From Mixophyes australis (lineage: Eukaryota; Chordata; Amphibia; Anura; Limnodynastidae), in the NCBI GenBank assembly GCA_036250195.1, contig JAVHZZ010000006.1:75571869-75635868 (forward strand): DNA of 64,000 bases. Reading direction: 5' to 3'. Below the pieces are notes generated by a model, which did not search any database, was not told the origin of the DNA, and saw only the letters and a program-made list of their open reading frames with translations. Every line of letters starts with the position of its first letter. Position 1 is the first letter of the stretch. Shown here in pieces: positions 12,380 to 23,606 of this stretch. The position numbers and the translations under genes are program-made.

Positions 12380-14820
12380 CTTGCACTGGACGCGAAGGGA
12401 ACCTTTGACAGGGTCTTGTGGCCGTTTATACCTCTAACTCTTAAACAATTTGGTTTTATGGCCAAATTTCTGAGAGACATCAGCACATTATACCAAAATC
12501 TCTCCAACACGGTCCTCACCAATGGCCTGACTTCCAGTCCTGGCTAATGGCAACAGACAGGGGTTCCCCCTCTGACTCTGCCTCTGGCGTGGTATCAGCT
12601 ATAAGGTTAACAACAATAAGTCGGAAGTTTTACTTGTGCACCTCCGATACCTTGAAGAAGTTCGTTGAATTAAACTTTGGCTTCCAGTGGAGGCTAGATT
12701 CAATTAAATATCTTGAGGTCAAAATATCAAAACCTGTGACCAGCTGTACTAAACCACGCTCTTTAATAAAATTGAACAAGATATTCTCAACTGGAGGAAA
12801 TGCTACATATAGTGGATTGGCAGGAATAGTGCGATAAAGATGAATGTTTTGCCTAAAGTTCTCAACCTGTTGCCGATCTTACCTGAATCTGTGGCACTTA
12901 TGACAATTGCTAAACACCTTGCAATAAATTTTTCTGGAGCAAAACACAATTAAAACAAAACCTGCTAGCCAGGGTTTCGGTATTAAAGGGCTTGGGGCTA
13001 TCCCTTTTTTCTTACATATTACCATGCTACACTGATGAGCCAATTTGTGGCCTGGCACGTGGAACCACATATAAAACATTGGGTCAACCTGGAAAATGAA
13101 TTGTTTGGGGCAGAGTTCACTAGAGTTTATATGCCCGCACTGCCCCTCTCCACTGGAACAAGCTCCCTCCCTCCATCAGAACTTCCCCTAATCTGTCTAG
13201 TTTCAAACGGTGTTTAAAAACCCACCTTTTTCTTAAAGCTTTCCAGTCTCCCACTTAACTTCCTACCTGTTCTTCTGACTCTTCCCCTTCATTCCCCTTC
13301 CCCTATCCCTTATTCCCCTTCATTCCCCTCCCCCTATCCATTCCTCCTTCTCTCCCTCTCTCCCCTGTGTCTCTCAGTCAGTCTACCCCACCCCTTAGAT
13401 TGTACGCTTCTTTGAGCAGGGTCTTCTCTCCTCTTGTCTTCTCCACTTTTAACTCTGCTCGCCAGCATCCCTGCCTTCCTCCTCGAGGACCCTCTTCCCC
13501 CATCCCTTCTCGCTCCCTCTTCTTCCTCCTGGGGGTCGCCCTCTCATCAGTGCCCTCCCTCCTAGGTGCAGTTGTTGGCAGACCTTCCCCTCTCCCCTCC
13601 CCCGCCCCTCTAGCTGTGCCTTGAGCCCACTGAGTTATTGTGATTATTGTTTACTGTACTGTGCTGTCTCACCTCGTATTGTAATTTCGTTTGTCCCTGT
13701 ACGGCGACGCGGACACCTAGTGGCGCTCTATAAATAAAAAATTAATAATAATAATAATAATAATAACCTGGCTTAAAAACGACATAAACTAAGCACAGAA
13801 CTATACATCCCATCTATGAAACCTTTCACTCAACATCTGGGAAACTCTGAACAAAATCCTTTACTTGTCTAGGCTCCCTTCACCACTTGACCTGATTTGG
13901 GGACACCCTCCTTTTCCTCCAGGGCAAAATGTTTGTACTGCTTCTGAGTGGAGGGCCAAGGAGATCTCTCTATCATCACATTATAGGCAAGGTTGCCCCA
14001 CAATCTTTTACAGAAATACATGTAAAAAGCCATATTTCCAGCAAAAAATATTCCCATTTCAAATGCACTTGTACATCCAACCCCAATTACAAAGGCACCA
14101 TTCTCTCTCCCCTACCACCACAACAGCTATTGTGATCCACTCACGTATAGGAGTGGGAAAATTCTCACCAGAGGGTACCTAGTCCCTTAACAACTCCACA
14201 AAATGTACCCATATATAGTGGTCCTGTCCTAGTATTAGTATATTCTGGAGCAAAGTAAAAATCCTTATAGAAAACATTACTGGGCTCACCTTTAGACTGT
14301 CAATGACTAACTTGCTTCTTCCTTGTCCCCATTCCACATATCAAAAAGTCACAGGACAAACTGATATTACATATATTTTGTGCTGAGAAATACCAAATTG
14401 TTTGCAATTGTAAGAACCGTAACCTTCCTCCCAGCAGAATGTCATAGCCCATATTTGGTTCGTTTCCAAAATTGAATATATTACCAGCTTCCAAAACAAT
14501 AAATGTAGTTATTGTCACAAAATCTGTGACCAGAGGTACACTGACCATGGCACCTCTCCTGTACCTACCCCCTATCTTGACCCCCCTCCATCTATTTCAC
14601 AGCACTCTACAACCATACCCAAAATACACAAGCTCCACAAAATTAATCTTCCACTCTGTTGAAAACATTTTTAATGTTTGTTTATCCAGAACTCACATAT
14701 ATTTTAAATACAATCTATTGTAGCAGTTGTAACTTTACTGTTATTGCAACTTTAATGTATGCTGTGTTTATTTTATTGTGATTAAGAATAAATTAAATAC
14801 AGAGATTTTTTTAAAAAAAG
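12380..14820 (+). mobile_element. L1-like LINE remnant, interrupted by L2
   Basis: A decayed L1-clade ORF2 in shifting frames. Near 12385-12530 the translation has an L1 RT block resembling LDA-x-x-x-FDRV-x-WPF, then a VLTNGL-like stretch. Further on come phrases typical of the region after RT (KIEQDILNWRK, IGR-SAIKMNVLPKVL, then WHVEPHIKHWVNLENELFG at about 13050-13110). L1-like sequence resumes after the L2 insert (PPFPPGQ at about 13900) and ends in an A-rich 3' tail at about 14780-14820. Many stops and frameshifts make it non-functional. Boundaries are approximate. Confidence 0.65.
13115..13768 (+). mobile_element. L2-like LINE 3' end nested in L1
   Basis: A short C-terminal RT block (stretch ending LVSNGV, then KPTFFLKAFQSP in the next frame segment) is followed by a C/T-rich 3' UTR. 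The 3' signature is acggcgacgcggacacctagtggcgctctataaata and an (ATA)n tail at about 13741-13768. It resembles the 3' end of the copy at 645-1322. L1-type sequence occurs on both sides, so L2 inserted into L1. The 5' edge is uncertain. Confidence 0.7.
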
Positions 14821-15611
14821 GATAGTTTTGTGCCATTTATACTTTTCAAAAAGAGGACATCTACAGTACATATTTGTGAAACCAATCGAATCACACTGCT
14901 TTTATCTGATTTATGCAAAGTTCAGCTATCTCCAGCCTAGCTTCTACCAATAGGAAACAGTGATCGGGGTACAACATGGCAGGTCAACAGGATACTGTAA
15001 TTTCCTCAGCACGCAACAGGATCTCTGCTCAGTGCTGAGAAAAACATTGCAAGAGCCTATTGATTTGTTGTTTTCCAACTGCTGAGCTCCAGGCGTCCCT
15101 GCTGGTACATAGGGAGAGACCTGTTATTCCAGGCAATAGCTAAAATTAATAAAAACACACTCTGCTGGCTAGTTCATTTGCATGTGCTTGGTATAGAGTT
15201 TAATCTTGGATGCTTTATGTAAGTTTCAGAAATACTAAACCAATAGCAGTTATGTGCTTGACAAAAAATTAACATTAAAAGATTTATGTGCAAAGAAATG
15301 GTAGAAGTGTACATTGAGCCAGTAATCTGATTACGTAGTTTTCATGTTTAATAAGTATATTTCTGCAGGGTGTGTCAGGCACACTAGCACTTTGTTGCAT
15401 ATATAACTACAATTGTGGCACAAGAGGTAAATGTAGCACAAGATACACACTCTGATGGTGTCATATACATAGAATGAGTCTTCATTTTCATATATGAGAA
15501 GACTGCAGAATGCAAGTCAGTATTATATTACAGAGGTTAATCTAAGAAAGTCAATAGGCTGCTTTATGTCCTGCTAATGAAAGCCTCAGTTTTTTCTGGC
15601 CATTTATAAAA
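14821..15611. other. no supported feature
   Basis: Unassigned sequence; no repeat ends recognised. Confidence 0.4.
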
Positions 15612-15881
15612 CATACTTGCCTACTCTCCCAAAATTTCCGGGAGGCTCCCGAATTTCAGGGAGTTCTCCCAGACTCCTGGGAAAGCAGGCATTCCCCCGG
15701 ACGTGATGGAGTTGGGGCTTAATGACACAATTTTGCTTGAAATGCTGTGAATTTTAACATATCTTAGCAAGGGCGGGGCTACGGTGATGCAGGAGCGTCA
15801 CCACGCCCCCTCCAACCCCCTGTCACATGACCTCTGCTTCAGGATCTCCTGGAGCAGAGGTTTTAAAAGTTGTCAAGTATA
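15612..15881. mobile_element. hAT-type MITE, older copy
   Basis: Starts catacttgcctactctccc and ends agttgtcaagtata, a one-base-decayed version of the family terminus. No matching 8-bp TSD is visible. It has the same GC-rich subterminal blocks as the other copies. Confidence 0.75.
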
Positions 15882-16218
15882 AACCAGAACAAAATGTGAA
15901 TGTATTGCATATTATCTCTGTGCTAACGTGCCTATTTCACCTCTATGCATATACACTAGTCACCGTCCCATGTCTTCCGTGCAGAGGCTTAGTGTGACGC
16001 AGGACTGCATTGGAGATGGGAAAGTACAGGGTGGTAAAATTAATAACATCATTTAAAATTTTTGCTTATGATCCAATTTGAACGACCCCTAATTAAATAC
16101 ATAATTTTGTCTGAAAAAGTAATGTCATTAAGGGAACATGAGTACTCTCTTCATCTTCACACTTTACATTGTTTATCTATGCATATAAATGGACTTTGCT
16201 CTATAAAATGTACCTGTA

Positions 16219-17300
16219 TGCAGGGGCCGATTGTCACACATTTAATGTGGGCCTGAAAAAAATGTGGCCTTATGTTGTAGGTATACCAAATTGTCTCTAG
16301 GTGGGGTCAAATTGGCATAAGGAGGTGCTATGACGTGGCCAACATACATGGCTATCTTCTTATACAACTCAAGGTCTCACACCTTTCCTTACCCCTCCCA
16401 ACTGCGCACACTATTAGGTGCATGAGTCTCTACCTTCACCAGCACAGCAGCGTGAAGCAAGACATACCTGCAGGGACGAGAGGTGGATTAGGGCTATAGT
16501 AGGTGCGGGCTGCCTGCACACTATTGGCGGCTAAGAGTCAGGAAAAGGGTCCTGCGCAGCGGCTCTGATTGTGTTTTAAACAGCATCCTCTGACTCTTTC
16601 TCAGTTGCCATTCGCCAGTAAAGAATGCGTTAAAGCTCTGCTAAATTGCAGCACCATGTAAAAAAATCTAGATACACCCCTGAGGGACAGTCGGGACAAA
16701 GTCCTGACAGTTTGAAATAGTTACCCAAAATTAGGACAGTTGTCAGGCTGTGTTGATCTTTCTTATTTGTTCTTGCAGCTTTGACCAACTGCTGCTGCTG
16801 GTGTGTTAAGTTTAGTTGATGCTTGTCTGGACCCTGAGATAGGTACTATTCACCTCCTGAAAAGTCAAGCAACAAATGAACATTCTAGGCCTCCCTTCCC
16901 CTATCAGTCTCGACATTAGCACCCAGGATTAAAAATTAGACCTCCATTATCCCCAACTAGCCATGACTTTAAGTAATAACATTCAATATACACCTATTTC
17001 ACCCAAACAAGCCCAGACATTAAATACAATACAGAGCTCCTACAATATATTAATAGTCCTCACCACCCCCTCTCATTACATTAACAACCCCCACATTTAA
17101 AAAGAACAACAACCCTGTAGCATAAATAAATTACACACATTATATTAATAAGTCCCCTACACACACTGGCTCTTAATTGCTGTAAGAGGTAAACTCCTCT
17201 GTCTGTCTCCTGAAGCGGTCAGCCCTGTGTGCGGAAAGTGGCAAGTGGCGGAGACAGGAGTGGATCTCGACTTTTCGTCCAGCAGGGACGGTTTACCGAT
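16219..17300. mobile_element. possible diverged non-autonomous hAT
   Basis: About 16785-17160 shares phrase order with the hAT pair at 41-47 kb: a tgctgctggt...gcttgtctgga block, then C-rich lines of the aggcctcccttcc...cgacatta type separated by AT-rich pieces. A caggggccgattg start at about 16215 could be a terminus. No TSD was found, so limits are guesses. Confidence 0.35.
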
Positions 17301-17508
17301 TATCCCGTCCCGCTCAAAGTAAATGTGCATCATGGAAATATATTATGCATTCAAATCATGCAGACAACAGTATTGTATCGTTAATGGTAACATTGCCATA
17401 AAATAATGTTTTATTTATTACTATTGCTGCATATAACTGAAGTTGAAGTGCACAGCCTGCTGGTAAAACATTGATGTTGATATTATCATCTAGAAGTTTG
17501 GTATCCTT

Positions 17509-17510
<2 letters not shown>

Positions 17511-17571
<61 letters not shown>
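17511..17571. repeat. (TA)n microsatellite
   Basis: Nearly pure alternating TA over about 60 bp. Confidence 0.95.
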
Positions 17572-17689
17572 TCATACATGCATGCAGTTGCTTACACATG
17601 CACAGTCAGTGACTTAAGAGAGAAAGTGTCAGCTTGCAGACAAATTATCATTTTTGAGATAAAAGTTTGGCATTCTACATTGAGCCTAT

Positions 17690-17870
17690 GGGCTAGATTT
17701 ACTAAGCAGCGGGTTTGAAAAAGAAAAAGTGGGGATGTTGCCTATAGCAACCAATCAGATTCTAACTTTCATTTATTTAGTACATTCTACAAACTGACAG
17801 CTAGAATCTGATTGGTAGCTATAGGCAACATCCCCCCTTTTTCAAACCCGCAGCTTAGTAAATCTAGCCC
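17690..17870. mobile_element. fold-back MITE (GGGCTAGATTTACTAAGC)
   Basis: A 181-bp palindromic element. gggctagatttactaagc faces gcttagtaaatctagccc, and inward aaccaatcagattcta faces tagaatctgattggta. A second copy with the same core lies at 39880-40047. The CCAAT motifs are part of the repeat. TSD not clear. Confidence 0.85.
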
Positions 17871-18390
17871 TAGATGTCAGGAAGGGGACTGGCTTTACTG
17901 CAGCATTCAGGTGGAGTTTAGCCCTGGTGTAACAACATCCAGTGCCGATAGTTACTATGACAGGCCATGCAAATATTGGCAGACTGAAGTGGCCGCATGA
18001 CTTGGGCCCGACAAAGCTTAGTGGGGGACAGATTTCCTCTGGTGTCCTCCTGTGCTATGACTAACTGTAGCTGCTAATTTCTCATCATTATTATTTAATA
18101 TATTTACGTGTCATTCTATGAATAATACTGTTTTCATCCTAGAGCACAGTCTTCAGTTATGATGGGAAGTCCTGTGTTATTTCATTTGCTCCCCTGACAA
18201 ATTGCACAATTTAACCTCTTTTAAACTAAATTGCCTTTACAAAGTGGAATGTGTGAACCCAGAGGTTCTAGGTGTACAATATCCCACCATGTTTATTGGA
18301 ACAGTGTTGGGGTAATGATCACAGGGTCCACGATTCAGTAGGTGCTCTTTAACGTGCAGGTCATATTTGTTTTTCTGCCATGTATTTCAG
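17871..18390. other. no supported feature
   Basis: Ends in a T-rich run and cag at 18390, which would serve as the acceptor for the candidate exon that follows. Confidence 0.35.
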
Positions 18391-18639
18391 GCTGAAATGA
18401 AGTGGAAATCAGATGCACATGTTTTGAAATTCACAAGGTGGACTAAAGAGGATAAGAGCACTCAAGAAGGAATTAGTGACCCTTCTGTGTCTCTTCTAGC
18501 CGCCATGCGTAAATCAAAGCATGCAGGAAAGAGCGTCAAGGATTTGGCTCTCGAATTAAATCCACGTGTTGTGAGGAAAGGACAATCTATCAGCAGGATT
18601 GGGGAAATCACCAAAAATTTGAAATATGACTTATTTTAA
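18391..18639 (+). CDS. candidate terminal exon, product unrecognised
   Basis: A 3' splice-site pattern (T-rich stretch, then tgtatttcag) ends at 18390. An open frame of 82 codons follows to a TAA at 18639. The predicted piece is hydrophilic and lysine-rich, with SLLAAMRKSKHAGKSVKDLA in its middle and a KNLKYDLF end. I do not recognise a family. No repeat signature covers it, and the codon content is unlike the AT-rich flanks. It could be a final coding exon of a host gene whose other exons lie outside or are unrecognised, or a fragment of a transposon ORF. The track ORF's upstream ATG at 18367 falls in the putative intron. Confidence 0.35.
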   Translation, partial: AEMKWKSDAHVLKFTRWTKEDKSTQEGISDPSVSLLAAMRKSKHAGKSVKDLALELNPRVVRKGQSISRIGEITKNLKYDLF

Positions 18640-19476
18640 GTCTAACTTTTAATTTCCAGGACTTTACCTGCTGACAGCTCCATCTCGTTACTGATTTCCA
18701 TGTGGTGGCCATTAGCAATACAAAACTCCTGACACCCAGGGATATTGCCCCCAGTGTTTGAGAGATTCAATCCTGGGGGTCTGCATGTGGTTTAGAAGCT
18801 CTTTATTCAGTCCAAAAGTACTCCCAATTTTCTACAAATTTTATTTCTAACGTTTAAAAAAAAGGAGAAATCAATCATGCTATTTTGTTTATTTAGAAAT
18901 ACAGGGAGAAATAAATATATATAGTTGAAAGGCTTTATATGTATTTGTTTGCTATAAATGATGCATACATTCTTAGTAATACAATTCTGCAAGTAGGCAA
19001 ATCAGGGCATATAGCTATACGAATGACTGTGACAATAATTGTCTGGTACCAAGGACAAGAATGAAAGCACACATATATTACATATCAATACCCTTGAAAA
19101 TTAAAAATGAAAGACTAACAAAAGACGGCCTCAGACAAGCAGGTCTGGTCAGATATTCTGGTCATTTTTATCCAAAGTGTTTCTACATTGCACCATGTGT
19201 GTTCTAGTCAAACCGATTAGTCACTCGGAATGAAAGAGGTCATGTGTGAGGTCATCGATCATACTGCAATTGGTAGGTGAACAACTGGTCCGCCATCTGA
19301 CTGATTGACTAGTTTTTTGCGCAGTTTAGACCTATATGTTCCAAATTGTCTGCAATCCATACCTTTGAACAACCTGATTGTACAATGTGTGGTCACCACA
19401 ATAAATCAGTCCTAAAAGTTCACTGTTAGCTGGCTGTAAACATCAATGCTCTTTTACGCTATGGAGAGTATTGTAA

Positions 19477-19507
<31 letters not shown>

Positions 19508-22087
19508 ATATAAAAGATGAAGTTCATTTGTTGTTTTTTTTGCTTATGGGAGAATATCTTCCACAGTCCTCAAGGTAAAACTGCGAAATATTACATAGTT
19601 ATTTAGTAATGAAAAATAGCCTATTAGACCACATAACGACAACGCAACAATGCGACAAAGCGGCAGAGCAATAAATATTGAAAACATAATTTTTTGGCTG
19701 TAAACAATTATTTGGACATAACATGACATAATGACAACGCGACAAAGCAACAAATTTATTTTCTACATAACATTTTGGTCTATTTACCAAATAATTGGCC
19801 AATATATAAAAACTGCTACACATTACAAATCAGACCCGCGCACCACTGGATGACCCTGCTTGCTATTTAAATAATAATCAATGTACATGACTTTCATTTA
19901 AATATGACAACAAGCAGTGAACAATCAATATACATTTTCTGACATCCACTGACAGAGTGGCTCATCTCTGCTATAAGGACTTTTTTTTAACAAGGTATTG
20001 TTACAGCAATGAAAGATTTATATCTCCACACTATAGTCTGACTGTGGTTAAAACTAATAATACATATCGTTTAAGAAGATGCAAAAATATGATTTTCAAA
20101 CTATTAAAATAAATAAAACCACTTTACTGATTAAATATTGTTCCTTTGTTTTCCCTACTGATGCTACTGTAACCACAAACAATTTTCTACCATTTGCTAT
20201 TCTTTAAGGCAAGTCCTTTGATAATAATGTTTTCAGTATATCAATGTGTTTGCTTTGTTTCTTTCAGTTGAAGAAATAGAAGATTTTGTTTTCCCTTTAT
20301 TCTATTGTTTAAAGTCACTTTACTGTGTGTAGAAAATGTATGAACATGTATTAAATAGAACTGAACTGTAACATGTTTATATGAGAAAAGCTGTACATGT
20401 GTATAGCAGTAATGTTACTGTGGGTAAAATTGACTTAATCATACTGGTAATATTGGAGAGGATGCTTCCGTTTCCAGAACCCGTGATAGAACTCAACTGT
20501 CTGTCGTTTGGGAAGAAATCCTCATCCCTAATTCATTACTAACTCTAGCTGTTGCAATATAGAAATCAATTGTATGTCTCTTTTTGGTTCCTGAATTCAA
20601 TGTAATAACATGTGCCCTATGTCTTTTTGTGAAAAGTTGTAGATGTGCTTGGTAAGCTGCATCTTTCTTTAATTTATACACAGAAGGGTTCAAAGGGTTA
20701 CTTATATGTTTTGGATACAATGAAACATGCATCGATTTCCCCACATCTTAAGTGTCCCACTTAGGCCACTTGAAATTTTGAGAGGTATTCATTACATCTG
20801 TCACACATTACAAAGAACTGCAGCCCCAGGCATGATAGATATCAGTCACTGAGTAGGGTGAGTGCACGAATGGTATTCGCAGTCAGATGTGTTTATCAAA
20901 CATGTCCTTGAAATCCTCCGCAAAATCAATTAATGTATATGTGTACTGTATGTATATATTTGTGCTCTGGGGCCCTCACAAATCCTAACCCGACTCTGCC
21001 TGACACAAGGAATCTATGAGACACTTTCTCAAACATCTCAGTTTTGCTTATAATATATCTCACCACAAAAGCACTTACTGTATTGAATTTTCTTTTTTGT
21101 GACTTGCTCTCTCTTATAATTTTATTGAGAAAATTGGTAGCGGGGCAAGAACCAGTGCAGAGACTGGCAGAATGGGGCAAAAATGAAAGTGCAGTCGGTG
21201 AAGTGAGTAAAGCTGGGTTCACATCTATACAATCATACTTCAGATGCAATCTCTGTAACTATTTCCCCAACGATTGAAAGTCTCGTTGAGCATGACGATT
21301 CATGTGCACACACCTAGACAATTTACCTTCTGATCTGTGATCTTCATCTTTCATGACTATATGCTGAAATGACATTGTGACATTGTTGTTCGTGGTTTTT
21401 TAGGAAGTTTATGAAACCAAATCAACAGATGTGATGTGTTTTGGTGAGATAAAATATGATGGTTGGAGCGTACGCACTCTTGCAATATCTGACCAAACAG
21501 TCCAGCTTAAGCCTGATAGCAGCATTAATAAAGGATTAAAGTGGTCTGTAGATGATTGGTTAACAGAGTAGTAGTTAGACAACTGATCTGATCAAATAAT
21601 ATGTATTACTTGGAAATAAAATGTTATTCTCTCTAATTAAGGTAAACTGAGGACATCTAGAGCCTGTGTTCTAGGAACGTAGATGCTTCAAATAGCAAAG
21701 CCAACACAGTCCTAGAAACATTGGGAGTTCACTTCTCAGACACTACATTTGAATGTCTTACTCAATAGCAATAGCCATACAAACCATATGCTGGGCGAGA
21801 CATATTTGCAAATGTTCAACAAGTAATTGCGAAGAAAACATGGCGTTAGCTTTAGTAACCAATCAGGAATTTGCTTTTATTTTCTAAACTGAAAATATAT
21901 GGACATATATCCTCTGGTCTCAGAAGTACTTAAAGATGTAGTTTGAAATACTGGTATGTAGCCTACGTTGCATAGTGAAGCAGATTTGGATCCAATCCTG
22001 AATGTCCCTCTGTGGGAAAGGACATTGACATCCAGGCTTGAATAAATATGAAATATCACAAGCTTTCAGTGTTTCAGATGTTCTTAA
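18640..22087. other. no gene; (TC)n at 19479-19504
   Basis: Mostly AT-rich. If the upstream candidate exon is real, its 3' UTR would begin here; an AATAAA-type hexamer occurs near 18910. Otherwise unassigned, apart from the dinucleotide run. Confidence 0.35.
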
Positions 22088-22556
22088 CAGGGGCATAACT
22101 CGAAATCACCAAAAAGCCCATAGCAAAATTTTGGGGGGGGCCCAGCATGTCCATTCCCTCTGTAGATCCCCATGCTCTGCCCTTCTGTGCATGTGGAGGC
22201 CAATGAATGTGCAGTAAAGCATTGTTTGGTCTTTAATTTACAGGGAGTGCCAGTTACAATCAGGTTCAGTCACTGAAACCCCAAATAAGAGGTGATGCTG
22301 ATCCAACGTTTTGGCCGGACCCCTCTCTGCTTGTGTGCAGGCCGGTGCTGACACAGTGAAGCCCCACTTGGGATTTCAGTGATTCACCCTGATTACCCTG
22401 GCACTCCACATGAACGAAAGCCCAAATGTTCCTTGAGCGCACCTGCATCGGCCCGCACATGCTGGGAAGAGCAGAGTGATGGCCGGCATAATGGTCTAAC
22501 TGGCATTGCCCTCAACTCTGGGTTTCAGGGCTGCAACGGCTATAGCTCCACCCTTG
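22088..22556. mobile_element. non-autonomous hAT, 469 bp
   Basis: Begins caggggcataactcgaaa and ends ctatagctccacccttg, an imperfect terminal inverted repeat. Flanks are gttcttaa (22080-22087) and gttcttag (22557-22564), an 8-bp TSD with one difference. It has a GC-rich interior and no transposase. Confidence 0.75.
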
Positions 22557-23038
22557 GTTCTTAGCTTTGGAATGTTACATACACATAACATGAACATTTA
22601 CAATAAAATATAGAGATGGGCAAATTGGTTTGGGATTTTGTACCAATAATTTTGGTTTGCAGAGCCAAAAAAATATTTGTAACAAACTGCGTGTGATCAA
22701 TTTCTTTTATTTTGCCAGCAAGAATACTGGGAATATTGGTCAATTTGAAAAATCAAATGGTGCATTCAAAGAGGAAGTCGCATCAGAATTGAAAATGAAT
22801 GCATGAGTGGATTGTGAATTTGATATTGATAATTTCTATTAATGAATACAAAATTCATTTAAATACGATTGTGTGATTGGTAAAGAGGTTTAAGCACATG
22901 AATTATACAGGGTGATTTACTACCTATGCCTTTCTATAGAATACCTAAATTCTCTGTAAAAATCCATACTCTTCAAATTAAATATAGAGTGGAACTAGCA
23001 AAAATTCTATATCTATCTATCTGTATACACATATATAT
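22557..23038. other. no supported feature
   Basis: AT-rich, unassigned. Confidence 0.4.
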
Positions 23039-23507
23039 TAGAGATGCTTGGGCTTGGTTTTCTGAAAACCGAACTCACCCGAACTTAGGGGATCCGAGTA
23101 GGCTCGCGAGCCGGCTCGGTACTTTCACGCATTCTCGGATCTGAATCGAGGCAAAACTTTATCGTTGCATTGTCGGACCTCACGGGTTTTGGATTCCATA
23201 TGTGCCTCCCTCCCCAGGAGATCCAGTGTCATTGCTCACACAGAAACAGGGTAGCAGTGTTCTTGTCACTTGACAAAAATTTACTGGAAATGACTGGAAA
23301 TTAATGTTATTGAGGTTAATAATAATGTAGGAACAGAAAAAGAGCCAAATTATGTGATTTTAGCAAAAAAAAATTGGGATTTTAGAAAAAAATAGGGATC
23401 CAAAACAAAAATATGCAAGGGGGGTTTTGCCAAAACCAAAACCAAAACACGAATGTAATCCAGATCCAAAACCAAAACCAAAATACGGGGGTCAGTGAAC
23501 ATCTCTA
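23039..23507. mobile_element. non-autonomous hAT (TAGAGATG family), solo copy
   Basis: Starts tagagatgcttggg and ends gtgaacatctcta. The left 180 bp match the left end of the copy at 36602 (ggcaaaacttt/atcgttgcat and ttttggattccat blocks). The right end is rich in ccaaaacc repeats, like the end at 38993. The TSD cannot be resolved in the flanking AT-rich DNA. Confidence 0.75.
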
Positions 23508-23517
23508 ATAAATACAC

Positions 23518-23522
23518 ATATA

Positions 23523-23597
<75 letters not shown>

Positions 23598-23606
23598 ATA
23601 TATTCT
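23518..23606. repeat. (TA)n microsatellite
   Basis: TA repeats with a few interruptions (tgtata, ttta), directly downstream of the hAT copy. Confidence 0.95.

Noticed and set aside
13367..13624. 85-aa Ser/Pro-rich ORF
   Set aside because: Lies in the C/T-rich 3' UTR of an L2 fragment.
23031..23515. Perfect TSD for the hAT copy at 23039
   Set aside because: Flanks are atatatat and ataaatac, which do not match; AT-rich repeats prevent a decision.
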